Shown one piece after another: positions 37,422 to 44,627 of a stretch of 64,000 nucleotides of DNA (its first letter is position 1; each line of letters starts with the position of its first letter). Source of the DNA: Thalassobaculum fulvum (GTDB lineage: Bacteria; Pseudomonadota; Alphaproteobacteria; Thalassobaculales; Thalassobaculaceae); NCBI RefSeq assembly GCF_014652915.1, contig NZ_BMZS01000003.1, forward strand, positions 248,001 through 312,000. Reading direction: 5' to 3'. The notes beneath the pieces are model-generated. The model had not been told where the DNA came from. It made no database searches and saw nothing but the letters and a program-made list of their open reading frames with translations. The position numbers and the translations under genes are program-made.

Positions 37422-38408
37422 TTATTTCTTTGTAAATCCGTCTGAGAAATGTCGAGCCAAGAAAAGAAGCCACTCTAGTTGGCCTCTTTGTAGTATTGAG
37501 ACATTGTAGTGGCTTGGCAGCATTGATATATCAAGAATATCCGGCAGATCGGAAATGGTATATGTTGGTGTGGTCTTTGGAATGCTGACTGGCGTAATGC
37601 AAGCTCGAATAAGTGCGCAGCACAATTCAATCCATGTATCTTTGCCGCCGAGGTATTCCCACCACTCGATGCCGACTCGTACTGTGGCCGAAACCTTTAA
37701 TGGACCATCCGTGTAAGCTATCGACCAGGCGCCCTTATGAGACGATGTTAACTGTGACTGCCGAGGACGTGATTCATCAATGTTACGGAGAATATGCCAA
37801 TCCTTCTTGTTTGACTGCTTTTTTGTTCCATACAGAACACCATAAGTAAAATCGACTTCTTTTACACCATGATTAACTGCCCATGACGAAGCTCGATCAA
37901 CAAGTTCATTGCCAATGTTTTTTGCCATGTCGTCATTTAAAGTACGGGGTCCACTCTTTAAAGTGGCGCCGACAAATACGCTACTCTTGTGGTCAACCTT
38001 GCGCCCATCAAGCAGTGATTCATGCGAATGCATGGCGCTCTGGACAATGTCCCATCCATACACTGGAAGAACAACTTTCTCCACCATATTCCCCGCTGAA
38101 GTTTCCATTGACGAAAAAACCTTCGCGGGAACTAAGTCTTTCTCTATCTGTGCAACCCTGGAATACGATTTTTGTTTCGAGTAAAACATAAGAACGAATG
38201 GACTTGTGTAAAACTTTGAAAATTTTGAGCTTGCATCGGGCAAGCCCTTTATATGCGTTCCAATCTTGGAGCGAAACGCAGACTCCATTGCCAGAATACG
38301 GGCTTTCGCGCCTGCATCATTATCTACCTTCTCCAGTGAATCAAAAATATCCTTCTTTCGAAGAAGAGTATCGGGCACGGAATTCGGAAGATCTGGGTGG
38401 CCTGCCAT
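37422..38408 (-). CDS. Putative type II restriction endonuclease, partner of the adjacent C5-methyltransferase
   Basis: A 328-residue, strongly AT-rich gene. It starts 3 bp after the methyltransferase stop, a tight M-then-R operon. The protein has no signal peptide or membrane segment. The stretch VDHKSSVFVGATLKSGPRTLND (about residues 138-159) resembles the strand-turn of PD-(D/E)xK nucleases, in which an acidic residue precedes xxK-SGP. The block SSMETSAGNMVEKVVLPVYG fits the helical start of a restriction enzyme. It looks like the PmeII group of type II enzymes, an assignment from memory of the family. The recognition site is unknown. Confidence 0.7.
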   Translation of the reverse strand: MAGHPDLPNSVPDTLLRKKDIFDSLEKVDNDAGAKARILAMESAFRSKIGTHIKGLPDASSKFSKFYTSPFVLMFYSKQKSYSRVAQIEKDLVPAKVFSSMETSAGNMVEKVVLPVYGWDIVQSAMHSHESLLDGRKVDHKSSVFVGATLKSGPRTLNDDMAKNIGNELVDRASSWAVNHGVKEVDFTYGVLYGTKKQSNKKDWHILRNIDESRPRQSQLTSSHKGAWSIAYTDGPLKVSATVRVGIEWWEYLGGKDTWIELCCALIRACITPVSIPKTTPTYTISDLPDILDISMLPSHYNVSILQRGQLEWLLFLARHFSDGFTKK

Positions 38409-38411
38409 TTA

Positions 38412-39731
38412 TCAAACTCCTGCCATTTTCCGTTCACTACGAAGTGTGACGGGCGATGCATAGCGAACGGCTTTGTTCAAATCCCCATCGCTCCAAACCT
38501 TTGTTTCACCGTTTTTAAACCATTGACGGGTGCGAACGTGAGATTGCACATAGACAATTCGATATTCCTCAATTTCTCCAGGTTCTGGCTTCCATTTGCG
38601 TCGCTTTAGATCATCAAGTGCTTGGGCGACCACCTCGCCAGCGACGCGTCCCAGTCGAACAGGCACAGCGTTGCCTACCTGTGCGTATTGCTGAGCCGGC
38701 GTTCCCGAGAATTCCCAATCGCTCGGGAACTCCTGAATCAGCGCGTACTCCTTCAGCGAGAGCGCACGAACTTCGGTCGGATGGCATAACGACGTACTTG
38801 CGTGGTTTGGCATCGTGACCAGGGTCGGACACGGAAGATCGAAGCTGAGGCGTCGCCACCAGCCGGAGCGACCGCCTTTGGCGTGCCAAGCCCGTCCCAT
38901 CGACTCCTGTTGAATGAGGATCGGCATGCTGCGCCAGTTGGAACCTTCCGGAACAAGACGCAGATAGCTCTTTTTTCGAGGGCTGAAATCCATGACTACG
39001 CTACCAGGATCGTTCAGTCCGCCGATTGCATCACGTAGTGTTCGCCATGGCTTCAGTGCCGGATCGCTCTGGCCGTGCGTGGGGTTGGGGAAGTCGACGC
39101 GCTTGTTGAATCTGTTTCCGATGAAAACAACCCTTTCGCGAAGCTGGGGTGCGCCATAATTGACAGCGTTCACCTCAAAGCAGTCCATGTGATAGGCGGC
39201 TGAACCGCATCTCTGAAGATCGCGAGCAAATAACCGGATAACCGATCCGGGTTCTTCGTCTTCACAAAGAGGCTTGCCGCCCTTCTCGGGTCTTTTCGCA
39301 ATCGGGCGATGCTTCAAGGCGGCAGAGATCAACCCCCGCACGTTCTCCATAACGAAGAACTTGGGCTGAAGCACCTCAACGAACTTAAGGAACTGCCATA
39401 TCAGCATCCCTCGCGGGTCTTGTACCGTCCCACGCTTTCCAGCGGTGCTGTATGATTGGCAAGGCGGGCCGCCGATCAAGAGATCAAGATCGCCAGGCCT
39501 CAGGCCACAGTCCGCCATGACCTGAACTGGATCGATCTCGCAGATATCCCCCTGATAAATGTGCAGTTTTTCAGGAAGGCGTCCTGCTGCCTTGTTCAAA
39601 CGGATTGTCTCGCAGAACGGCGCCTCTTTCTCGACGCATGCCAAAAGGTCAAAACGACCTGTGCTTTCGATGCCGAGATCAAGGCCCATCGCTCCAGAAA
39701 ACAGGGAGATTGTACGGTACTTCTTCGTCAT
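38412..39731 (-). CDS. DNA (cytosine-5-)-methyltransferase
   Basis: A 439-residue C5-methyltransferase that transfers a methyl group from SAM to cytosine in a specific DNA sequence. The ordered motifs are visible: I LFSGAMGLDLG (10-20), IV GGPPCQSYS with catalytic Cys91, VI MENVRG (128-133), VIII QLRERVVFIG (about 200), the target-recognition region, and X QVGNAVPVRLG near residue 355. A C-terminal extension of about 75 residues follows motif X. With the restriction gene just downstream it forms a type II system that protects and probably stabilises the island. Confidence 0.95.
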   Translation of the reverse strand: MTKKYRTISLFSGAMGLDLGIESTGRFDLLACVEKEAPFCETIRLNKAAGRLPEKLHIYQGDICEIDPVQVMADCGLRPGDLDLLIGGPPCQSYSTAGKRGTVQDPRGMLIWQFLKFVEVLQPKFFVMENVRGLISAALKHRPIAKRPEKGGKPLCEDEEPGSVIRLFARDLQRCGSAAYHMDCFEVNAVNYGAPQLRERVVFIGNRFNKRVDFPNPTHGQSDPALKPWRTLRDAIGGLNDPGSVVMDFSPRKKSYLRLVPEGSNWRSMPILIQQESMGRAWHAKGGRSGWWRRLSFDLPCPTLVTMPNHASTSLCHPTEVRALSLKEYALIQEFPSDWEFSGTPAQQYAQVGNAVPVRLGRVAGEVVAQALDDLKRRKWKPEPGEIEEYRIVYVQSHVRTRQWFKNGETKVWSDGDLNKAVRYASPVTLRSERKMAGV

Positions 39732-40176
39732 TTTCCTGCTTTCACCTACTCGACGCTAACCCGCGTGGAAACTGCGACACGTTCTGCGTGGGGCGTCCGG
39801 GTATCCCCAGGTTCCTCAACTGATGACCCGGGATAGCGACATAACGCATTCGCACGCCAGACCGGCTACAGCATCTTTGGTTTGAATGGGAATCGCACGG
39901 GGATTCCGCATGCTCATGATGCGTGATTCGGCTCCCCCGCGTCGAGATGGTGTGGAGCGTAGTGGTGACATGGTGCGGTGGACAAAGTCGGCAGTGAAAA
40001 TCATGAGGGCGTGTTCTTAAAACGCTCGCGTAAAGACAATACGAGCATTTTCGAAAATAAAAATCGTATACGAATTAGGCACTTGCTTAACAAGTGAGGA
40101 ATTTGACTTCTTGCAAGGGAACGATTACGGTGTCGTCTCGGCATTGTCAATGGACGTTCACGGTGATGAGACACGT
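39732..40176. other. Divergent intergenic region with inverted repeats
   Basis: 445 bp between the methyltransferase start and the serine recombinase start. No gene seen. The 40010-40110 part is AT-rich and contains GCTCG/CGAGC arms (40024-40028 and 40042-40046) and a small hairpin CACTTG-CTTAA-CAAGTG (40080-40096). This is a reasonable place for promoters of both genes and for a resolvase binding site. Confidence 0.45.
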
Positions 40177-40860
40177 ATGAAGGCTATTGCGTACTACCGA
40201 GTTTCGACGGATCAGCAGGGCCGTAGTGGGCTCGGAATAGACGCTCAGCGCTACAAGGTGCAGGTCTTCTTGGGCGACGATTTTCCGCCGGTCGCCGAGT
40301 TCGTGGAGATCGAGAGCGGAGGCAGTTCTGGCCGTCCCGAGCTACGGAAAGCCATCGCCGAGGCTCGACGACGGTCCCTGCCGCTGGTCGTCGCAAAGAT
40401 CGACCGGCTTGCCCGCGATGTGGGTCTTTTTATGAGCATTCTGGACCAGGGGGTGGACGTTCGGTTTGCCGAGCTTCCGGAACTGCCGACGGGTGCTGCT
40501 GGGCGGTTCATGCTCCAGCAGTTTGCGGCGGTAGCGGAACTTGAGCGGGGATTGATTGCGGAACGAACCTCTGCCGCGCTACAGGCCGCGAAGGCTCGCG
40601 GGAAGAGGCTAGGGGGGTATCGAGGGGGTCGGAAGCCCGATCATCGGCTGGCAGCCGCAGCGAGGAGGGCCAAGGCGGATGCATTTGCGGCTGACATGGG
40701 GGAGACGGTTAGATCGGCCGTTGACCTGGTGGGTGGGCTCAGGCCGGCTGCTCGCTGGTTGAACGAGCAGGGGTACTCTGCGCCGAGCGGCGGGGCCAGG
40801 TGGACTGCGGAAGCAGTGCGTCGGGTCGTTGCCCGTGCGGAAGAGTTGTGCCGAGATTGA
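40177..40860 (+). CDS. Small serine recombinase (resolvase/invertase family)
   Basis: A 227-residue protein. ATG 40177 gives MKAIAYYRVSTDQQGRSGLG, placing the catalytic Ser at residue 10, as in gamma-delta resolvase. The Arg residues of the active site occur in AKIDRLARDVG. The long E helix is in FAAVAELERGLIAERTSAAL, followed by a GKRLGGYRGGRKP linker and a Recombinase-type C-terminal region with a final helix-turn-helix (ARWLNEQGYSAPSG, WTAEAVRRVVAR). It cuts and rejoins DNA at res- or inversion-type sites. Its job in this island, beside a tyrosine integrase, is unclear. Confidence 0.92.
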   Translation: MKAIAYYRVSTDQQGRSGLGIDAQRYKVQVFLGDDFPPVAEFVEIESGGSSGRPELRKAIAEARRRSLPLVVAKIDRLARDVGLFMSILDQGVDVRFAELPELPTGAAGRFMLQQFAAVAELERGLIAERTSAALQAAKARGKRLGGYRGGRKPDHRLAAAARRAKADAFAADMGETVRSAVDLVGGLRPAARWLNEQGYSAPSGGARWTAEAVRRVVARAEELCRD

Positions 40861-41269
40861 TCGATGGCCTACGCCTTCACCTACTTGCTCAGCATGTTCC
40901 CGTGAACCTCCAGATCCAGGGCCGACTGCGCTACCTAGACGCCCCGCTCCGTCACTAGCCCGGTCGCTTCAACCTTGGCTCACGCGTGAATTGCCGTCGT
41001 CCCGTTTCCCGTTTCATTTTCCGAGAAACACCTTATCTCGGTGTCCACGGAACCGGCAGCAGGCCATGAGGGGGTATCGGGCTTCAGCTGTGGCGCTCAT
41101 CTATCTGGTCAGCCAAGGAGGGAAGTGCGGATAGCGGACGTTGGCATCGCGCACGGCACCAGGTAGTTGTGATCAGATGCCGATGTTGCGTTAGCATGGC
41201 TTGGAAACTGGCTGTTGCGACATTGGGCTGCGGCGTAGGAATGGTCGTTAGGGATCGTTGGTGGGAACA
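40861..41269. other. Island intergenic region without a recognised gene
   Basis: 409 bp after the recombinase. Composition is intermediate, with frequent stops in all frames. Nothing coding or RNA-like was recognised. The last 80 bp, more AT-rich, presumably hold the promoter of the following gene. Confidence 0.4.
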
Positions 41270-42241
41270 ATGTCCGAGAGAATGGATCTTCGAAATCGGG
41301 CAATGGAGCTTCTCAAATCACAGCCGGGTTCGCGCTTCACGGCGCGGCAAATAGCTGAATGGATCGCGGCGCGCTATCCGGCGGCCGTGCAGGCCAAGCT
41401 TGAGAAGAGTTCTGCGGTCAATAGCCATGCAGAGGTGATGAATCAGATAGTCGCTGAGATAGGTGCTAGTCGACCCAATTGGGAGCGACAGGTGCCGCAG
41501 CTTCGGACCACTGAAGGCATTCGGCCGCGGCAATTCTATTGGACCGAAAAATCTGAAGAACAAGAAGTTCACGATGCAGAGCGGACGCCTAGCCGAAAGG
41601 AACTGTCAACGCAGTTTGAGTCGGGCGACGGAACAGGGGGATCGGAAGTCGACGTTGATGTACAATTAGAGGTTTCCGAGGCTGAGCTATACCCGATTCT
41701 GATCGAGTTTATGGAAGGCGAGTATCCTTTTAAGGGAGTTAGAATTGACGAAAGACGCTCGTCGAACGCGTATGGCCGGGGTGGGAATCGTTGGCTGTTT
41801 CCGGATGTTGTGGGTATGGAGGATTTAACTAGGGGACTTGATAGTGAGGTTAAGCTCGCAGTTCGTGAAAGTAGAGATAGAAGGATCCGACTCTGGTCAT
41901 TTGAGGTAAAGCTGTTGGTGAATCGTTCTAATGCGCGCGAGACATATTTTCAGGCGGTTTCAAATTCGTCGTGGGCAAATTTCGGTTATTTGGTTGCATC
42001 GCGTATAGAGGGATCAGATACGATAAAAGAACTAAGAATATTGTATGCAATGCATGGGATCGGATTGATATTACTGAACGTAGAGGATCCTGCAGAAAGT
42101 CAGATTCTGATTCCGTCTAGAGAGCGATTGGACATCGAATGGTCCATGTGTAGTCGATTGGCTGCGGAGAATCGAGATTTTAAGAGCTTTATGAGAAGGG
42201 TTCGTCAATTTTTCCAAACTGGTGATATGCAAGAATCATAG
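41270..42241 (+). CDS. Winged-helix plus PD-(D/E)xK-like nuclease protein (COG2958-like)
   Basis: A 323-residue protein starting at ATG 41270; an in-frame TTG at 41258 is less likely. Residues about 5-92 resemble the HARE-type winged helix (MELLKSQPGSRFTARQIAEWI to RPRQFYWTE). A charged linker (about 93-130) leads to an alpha/beta domain with FPDVVGMEDL (Asp179) and LWSFEVKLLVN (Glu212, Lys214), followed by an aromatic helix TYFQAVSNSSWANFGYLVAS. The D...ExK arrangement fits a PD-(D/E)xK nuclease core. It may cut or bind modified or foreign DNA. Role unproven; low GC marks it as transferred. Confidence 0.65.
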   Translation: MSERMDLRNRAMELLKSQPGSRFTARQIAEWIAARYPAAVQAKLEKSSAVNSHAEVMNQIVAEIGASRPNWERQVPQLRTTEGIRPRQFYWTEKSEEQEVHDAERTPSRKELSTQFESGDGTGGSEVDVDVQLEVSEAELYPILIEFMEGEYPFKGVRIDERRSSNAYGRGGNRWLFPDVVGMEDLTRGLDSEVKLAVRESRDRRIRLWSFEVKLLVNRSNARETYFQAVSNSSWANFGYLVASRIEGSDTIKELRILYAMHGIGLILLNVEDPAESQILIPSRERLDIEWSMCSRLAAENRDFKSFMRRVRQFFQTGDMQES

Positions 42242-42283
42242 ATAATATCGCTATGAAAGAGACGATGAATATCATCGACAATA

Positions 42284-42832
42284 TTAGTAAGTGCAAATTG
42301 AAACACGGTAGGGGGGCATTTCGCCGTTTTGATTCATCTCAAAATTCTTCCACTTTTTTGTATCGTAGCTAGTGCATCGTTCAAAATCAGCTACCGATGG
42401 AATCGCCGATATGTGAAACGATCCGCGAGGATGTCTGGTACGCCAAGCAATGGCGAGTTTCGAGGCGTTGCTACGTTTAATTAGCCTCTTGAAGGATTTA
42501 TCGACTGAAATTGGAACAGCCAGAACGATATGAAAATGTTTGCGCACATGTGGATCGTCGGAATTTTCGATTATCGAGAAATATGAGAGATTGGCACGAT
42601 TAGTGCCAATGCGAGGGTTGACTCGACGTCGAGAATATTTGATCAAGAAATCGTGGTCGGACCATAGGTCTGATTCGATTGCACTGTAATTAGAATGATC
42701 TTGAGTGAGTGTCATGTGATAGTAATGACATGTAGAGAATCCGCCAGTGGAAGTTAGGAAGGCGATTGGCTCTGCACGTCTGAGAAAGGCAATGCTGTTA
42801 GACTTGGGTTGAAACATGGAATTTTGCTCCAA
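42284..42832 (-). CDS. Small protein with HUH-type endonuclease-like motifs
   Basis: A 182-residue, AT-rich gene. No family was firmly recognised. Residues 99-101 read His-Phe-His inside KHFHIVLAVP, preceded by a beta-strand (LSYFSIIEN), which is the layout of HUH motif II in rolling-circle Rep proteins. A Tyr at 156 followed by Asp-Thr-Lys-Lys could be motif III. The gene is convergent with the nuclease-like gene. It might be a degenerate replication initiator or single-strand nickase of a satellite element. A fortuitous match is possible, so confidence is moderate. Confidence 0.45.
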   Translation of the reverse strand: MEQNSMFQPKSNSIAFLRRAEPIAFLTSTGGFSTCHYYHMTLTQDHSNYSAIESDLWSDHDFLIKYSRRRVNPRIGTNRANLSYFSIIENSDDPHVRKHFHIVLAVPISVDKSFKRLIKRSNASKLAIAWRTRHPRGSFHISAIPSVADFERCTSYDTKKWKNFEMNQNGEMPPYRVSICTY

Positions 42833-43098
42833 GAGCGATTTGTGGAATTAGACAATATGAATAGAATTGGCAGCACTCATTGAGTGGCCACGAAACTATG
42901 AGGATTTTCGATAAAGGTGCGCGTGCCCCAGAACCGGAGGGTGGTAAATCCCACCCGCACGCGTATTGATATTTAGCAGACGTATAGCATACGGTCGGTG
43001 TTACTGCAATGAAAATAGTAAGTATTCGATATAGTGCGGATCTTTACTTTTTTCGATCTGTAAGCCCGTAGGATGTCCCATTTTTCCTTAGTGTTTTT

Positions 43099-43115
43099 TT
43101 GACAAGCGGTTGACA
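43099..43115 (+). other. Candidate right arm-type integrase sites
   Basis: TTGACAAGCGGTTGACA: the same TTGACA-5 bp-TTGACA layout as at 35937-35953, also preceded by a T run, 53 bp before the attR core. A near-core sequence, TTCTCGAAAGC, lies between them at 43128-43138. Confidence 0.5.
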
Positions 43116-43167
43116 CGTTTTTGTCATTTCTCGAAAGCATTGGAAAATAAGGAAAAAGAAAAGGTCT

Positions 43168-43182
43168 AGTTCTCGAAGCGCT
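43168..43182 (+). repeat. attR core
   Basis: Second copy of the 15-bp sequence AGTTCTCGAAGCGCT. In the rpsI frame it continues into TGA, which is presumably the original stop codon of rpsI before integration. Confidence 0.85.
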
Positions 43183-43216
43183 GACCGGAACGCCCCGGCT
43201 TCCGTCGCCAGGTTGG

Positions 43217-43240
43217 AAGGGCCCGCGAGAGCGGGCCCTT
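43217..43240 (+). terminator. Displaced native rpsI terminator
   Basis: A perfect 10-bp GC-rich stem AAGGGCCCGC-GAGA-GCGGGCCCTT followed by TCGCGTTT, 35 bp after attR. It is GC-rich like the host genome and would end the rplM-rpsI transcript if the island were absent. Confidence 0.8.
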
Positions 43241-43322
43241 TCGCGTTTGTGCCCGGCTGTGTCGCTGTGCCGGCCACCCGGCTGCGCTACAGTCCCGTCG
43301 AACGACCGACGAGGAAATCGCC

Positions 43323-43835
43323 ATGCCGACCCTGATCCGCCCGCATCACGGCGTGACCCCCGCGGTCGACCCGACCGCCTTCGTGGCCGAGACCGCGGTG
43401 CTGGTCGGCGACGTCCGGATCGCCGCCGAGGCGTCGATCTGGTACGGCTGCGTACTGCGGGGCGACGGCAACTACATTCGGGTCGGCGCGCGGACGAACG
43501 TCCAGGACGGCACGATCGTCCACATCGCGACCGACCGGTTCCCGACGCTGATCGGCTCCGGCGTGACGATCGGGCACGCCGCGGTGATCCATGCATGCAC
43601 CCTGGAGGACGACAGCTTCGTCGGGATGTCAGCCACGGTGATGGACGGCGCGGTCGTCGAGCGCCACGCCATGGTCGCCGCCGGCGCCCTCGTGACCCCG
43701 GGCAAGATCGTCCGGTCGGGCGAACTGTGGGCCGGCTCGCCGGCCAGGAAGTTGCGCGACCTGACCGCCGCCGAGGTCGAGAACATCCACGCGTCGGCGA
43801 TGCACTACGGCGAACTGGCGCGCTCGTACCGCTAG
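43323..43835 (+). CDS. Gamma-carbonic anhydrase family protein (YrdA/PaaY-like)
   Basis: A 170-residue left-handed beta-helix protein with hexapeptide repeats. GAGGAA lies 7 bases before ATG 43323. The zinc-type His residues are present in DGTIVHIATD and in IGHAAVIHACTLEDDSFVGM. Members are gamma-class carbonic anhydrases or PaaY-like thioesterases; the sequence does not decide between them. Before island insertion this gene would have lain directly downstream of rpsI. Confidence 0.9.
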   Translation: MPTLIRPHHGVTPAVDPTAFVAETAVLVGDVRIAAEASIWYGCVLRGDGNYIRVGARTNVQDGTIVHIATDRFPTLIGSGVTIGHAAVIHACTLEDDSFVGMSATVMDGAVVERHAMVAAGALVTPGKIVRSGELWAGSPARKLRDLTAAEVENIHASAMHYGELARSYR

Positions 43836-43843
43836 GGAGCGGA

Positions 43844-44602
43844 TCAGCGGAACTCGCTCCAGGGCTCGGCCCGGGGGCGCTTCTCGAACACGATCATCGA
43901 GTCGTAGAACTGGATGCTGTAGGTCGAGGCCGCGAAGCGCGACACCGCGATGTCTCCCTGCCGTTCCGCCATCGGGACCGAGAACCGCGACGGCTTGGCG
44001 GCCCGGTAGACCGAGTGCATCTCGTCGACCAGCTTCTTGGCGTGCTCGATCATGGTCGTCTGCGGCCCGGCGTCCTGGTACTCCGGCCAGTAGCTGGTGT
44101 GGGTGTCCTCGCAGATGTACACGCCGTCGGCGGCCACGCTGGCGTAGATGCCGTTGAAGGTGTTGATCTGCTGGCGCGCGGTGTGCCCGCCGTCGTCGAT
44201 CGCGATGTCGAACGGGCCGTGCTCGGCGACGATGCGGTCGAGAACTGCCTGATCGGCCTGGTCGCCGGTCACCACGGTGACGTCGGGCAGCAGCCCGTTG
44301 AACTGCAACGTCCGGGGGTCGATGTCGACCGCGGTGATGCGGGCGCCGGGACCGAGAAACTCGCGCCACATGAACAGCGAGCCGCCGTCCATGACGCCGA
44401 ACTCGAGGAGGTGGCAGTCGGTGCCGCGGAACCGGGACAGGTGGCGCTCGTAGACGTCGAAATAGTGGTGCCACTTCTGCAGCTTGCGGCCGCGGACCCG
44501 CCAGTCCCAGTCGAGGAAGCTGCGGTAGAGCGCGCCGTCGCCCTGGGTTTCCGGTCTCGGGAGCGCAACCCGCTCGGCGAGCGGCGGACGTCTGCTGGAC
44601 AT
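43844..44602 (-). CDS. SAM-dependent class I methyltransferase (macrocin O-methyltransferase/CmcI-like)
   Basis: A 252-residue protein starting at ATG 44602; a longer start at 44653 would overlap the upstream phaC coding end. The SAM loop reads LLEFGVMDGGSLFMWREFLG, followed by the acidic ITAVDIDPRTLQFNG and DIAIDDGGHTARQQINTF, which in related enzymes binds a metal and substrate catechol or sugar hydroxyl. An aromatic C-terminal beta-strand ends it. It is 25 bp from phaC on the same strand, but no shared function is apparent. Confidence 0.8.
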   Translation of the reverse strand: MSSRRPPLAERVALPRPETQGDGALYRSFLDWDWRVRGRKLQKWHHYFDVYERHLSRFRGTDCHLLEFGVMDGGSLFMWREFLGPGARITAVDIDPRTLQFNGLLPDVTVVTGDQADQAVLDRIVAEHGPFDIAIDDGGHTARQQINTFNGIYASVAADGVYICEDTHTSYWPEYQDAGPQTTMIEHAKKLVDEMHSVYRAAKPSRFSVPMAERQGDIAVSRFAASTYSIQFYDSMIVFEKRPRAEPWSEFR

Positions 44603-44627
44603 TGCGGGAGCCTCGACGTGTGCCGGG

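Larger units (their letters stand above)
35857..43182. mobile_element. Integrative genomic island in the 3' end of rpsI
   Basis: About 7.3 kb bounded by 15-bp direct repeats. The left repeat is within rpsI and the right one precedes a stop codon and a strong GC-rich terminator that look like the native rpsI tail. The interior is markedly more AT-rich than the flanks, especially the restriction gene, the two right-hand genes and the right end. Genes: tyrosine integrase next to the left end, restriction enzyme and C5-methyltransferase, serine recombinase, a winged-helix/PD-(D/E)xK-like protein and a HUH-like protein. No conjugation or phage structural genes are present, so it is a small site-specific island or satellite-type element. 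Confidence 0.88.
42833..43322. other. Right end of the island and native rpsI tail, no gene
   Basis: 490 bp. 42833-43167 is AT-rich island sequence with no supported gene and carries paired TTGACA sites. 43168-43182 is attR. From 43183 the composition returns to high GC and includes the native-looking rpsI stop region, its terminator and the leader of the carbonic anhydrase gene. Confidence 0.6.

Noticed and set aside
42833-43167. Short minus-strand frame at the right island end as a gene
   Set aside because: It crosses the att site into host sequence and becomes Arg/Ser-rich antisense of the carbonic anhydrase leader; no support.
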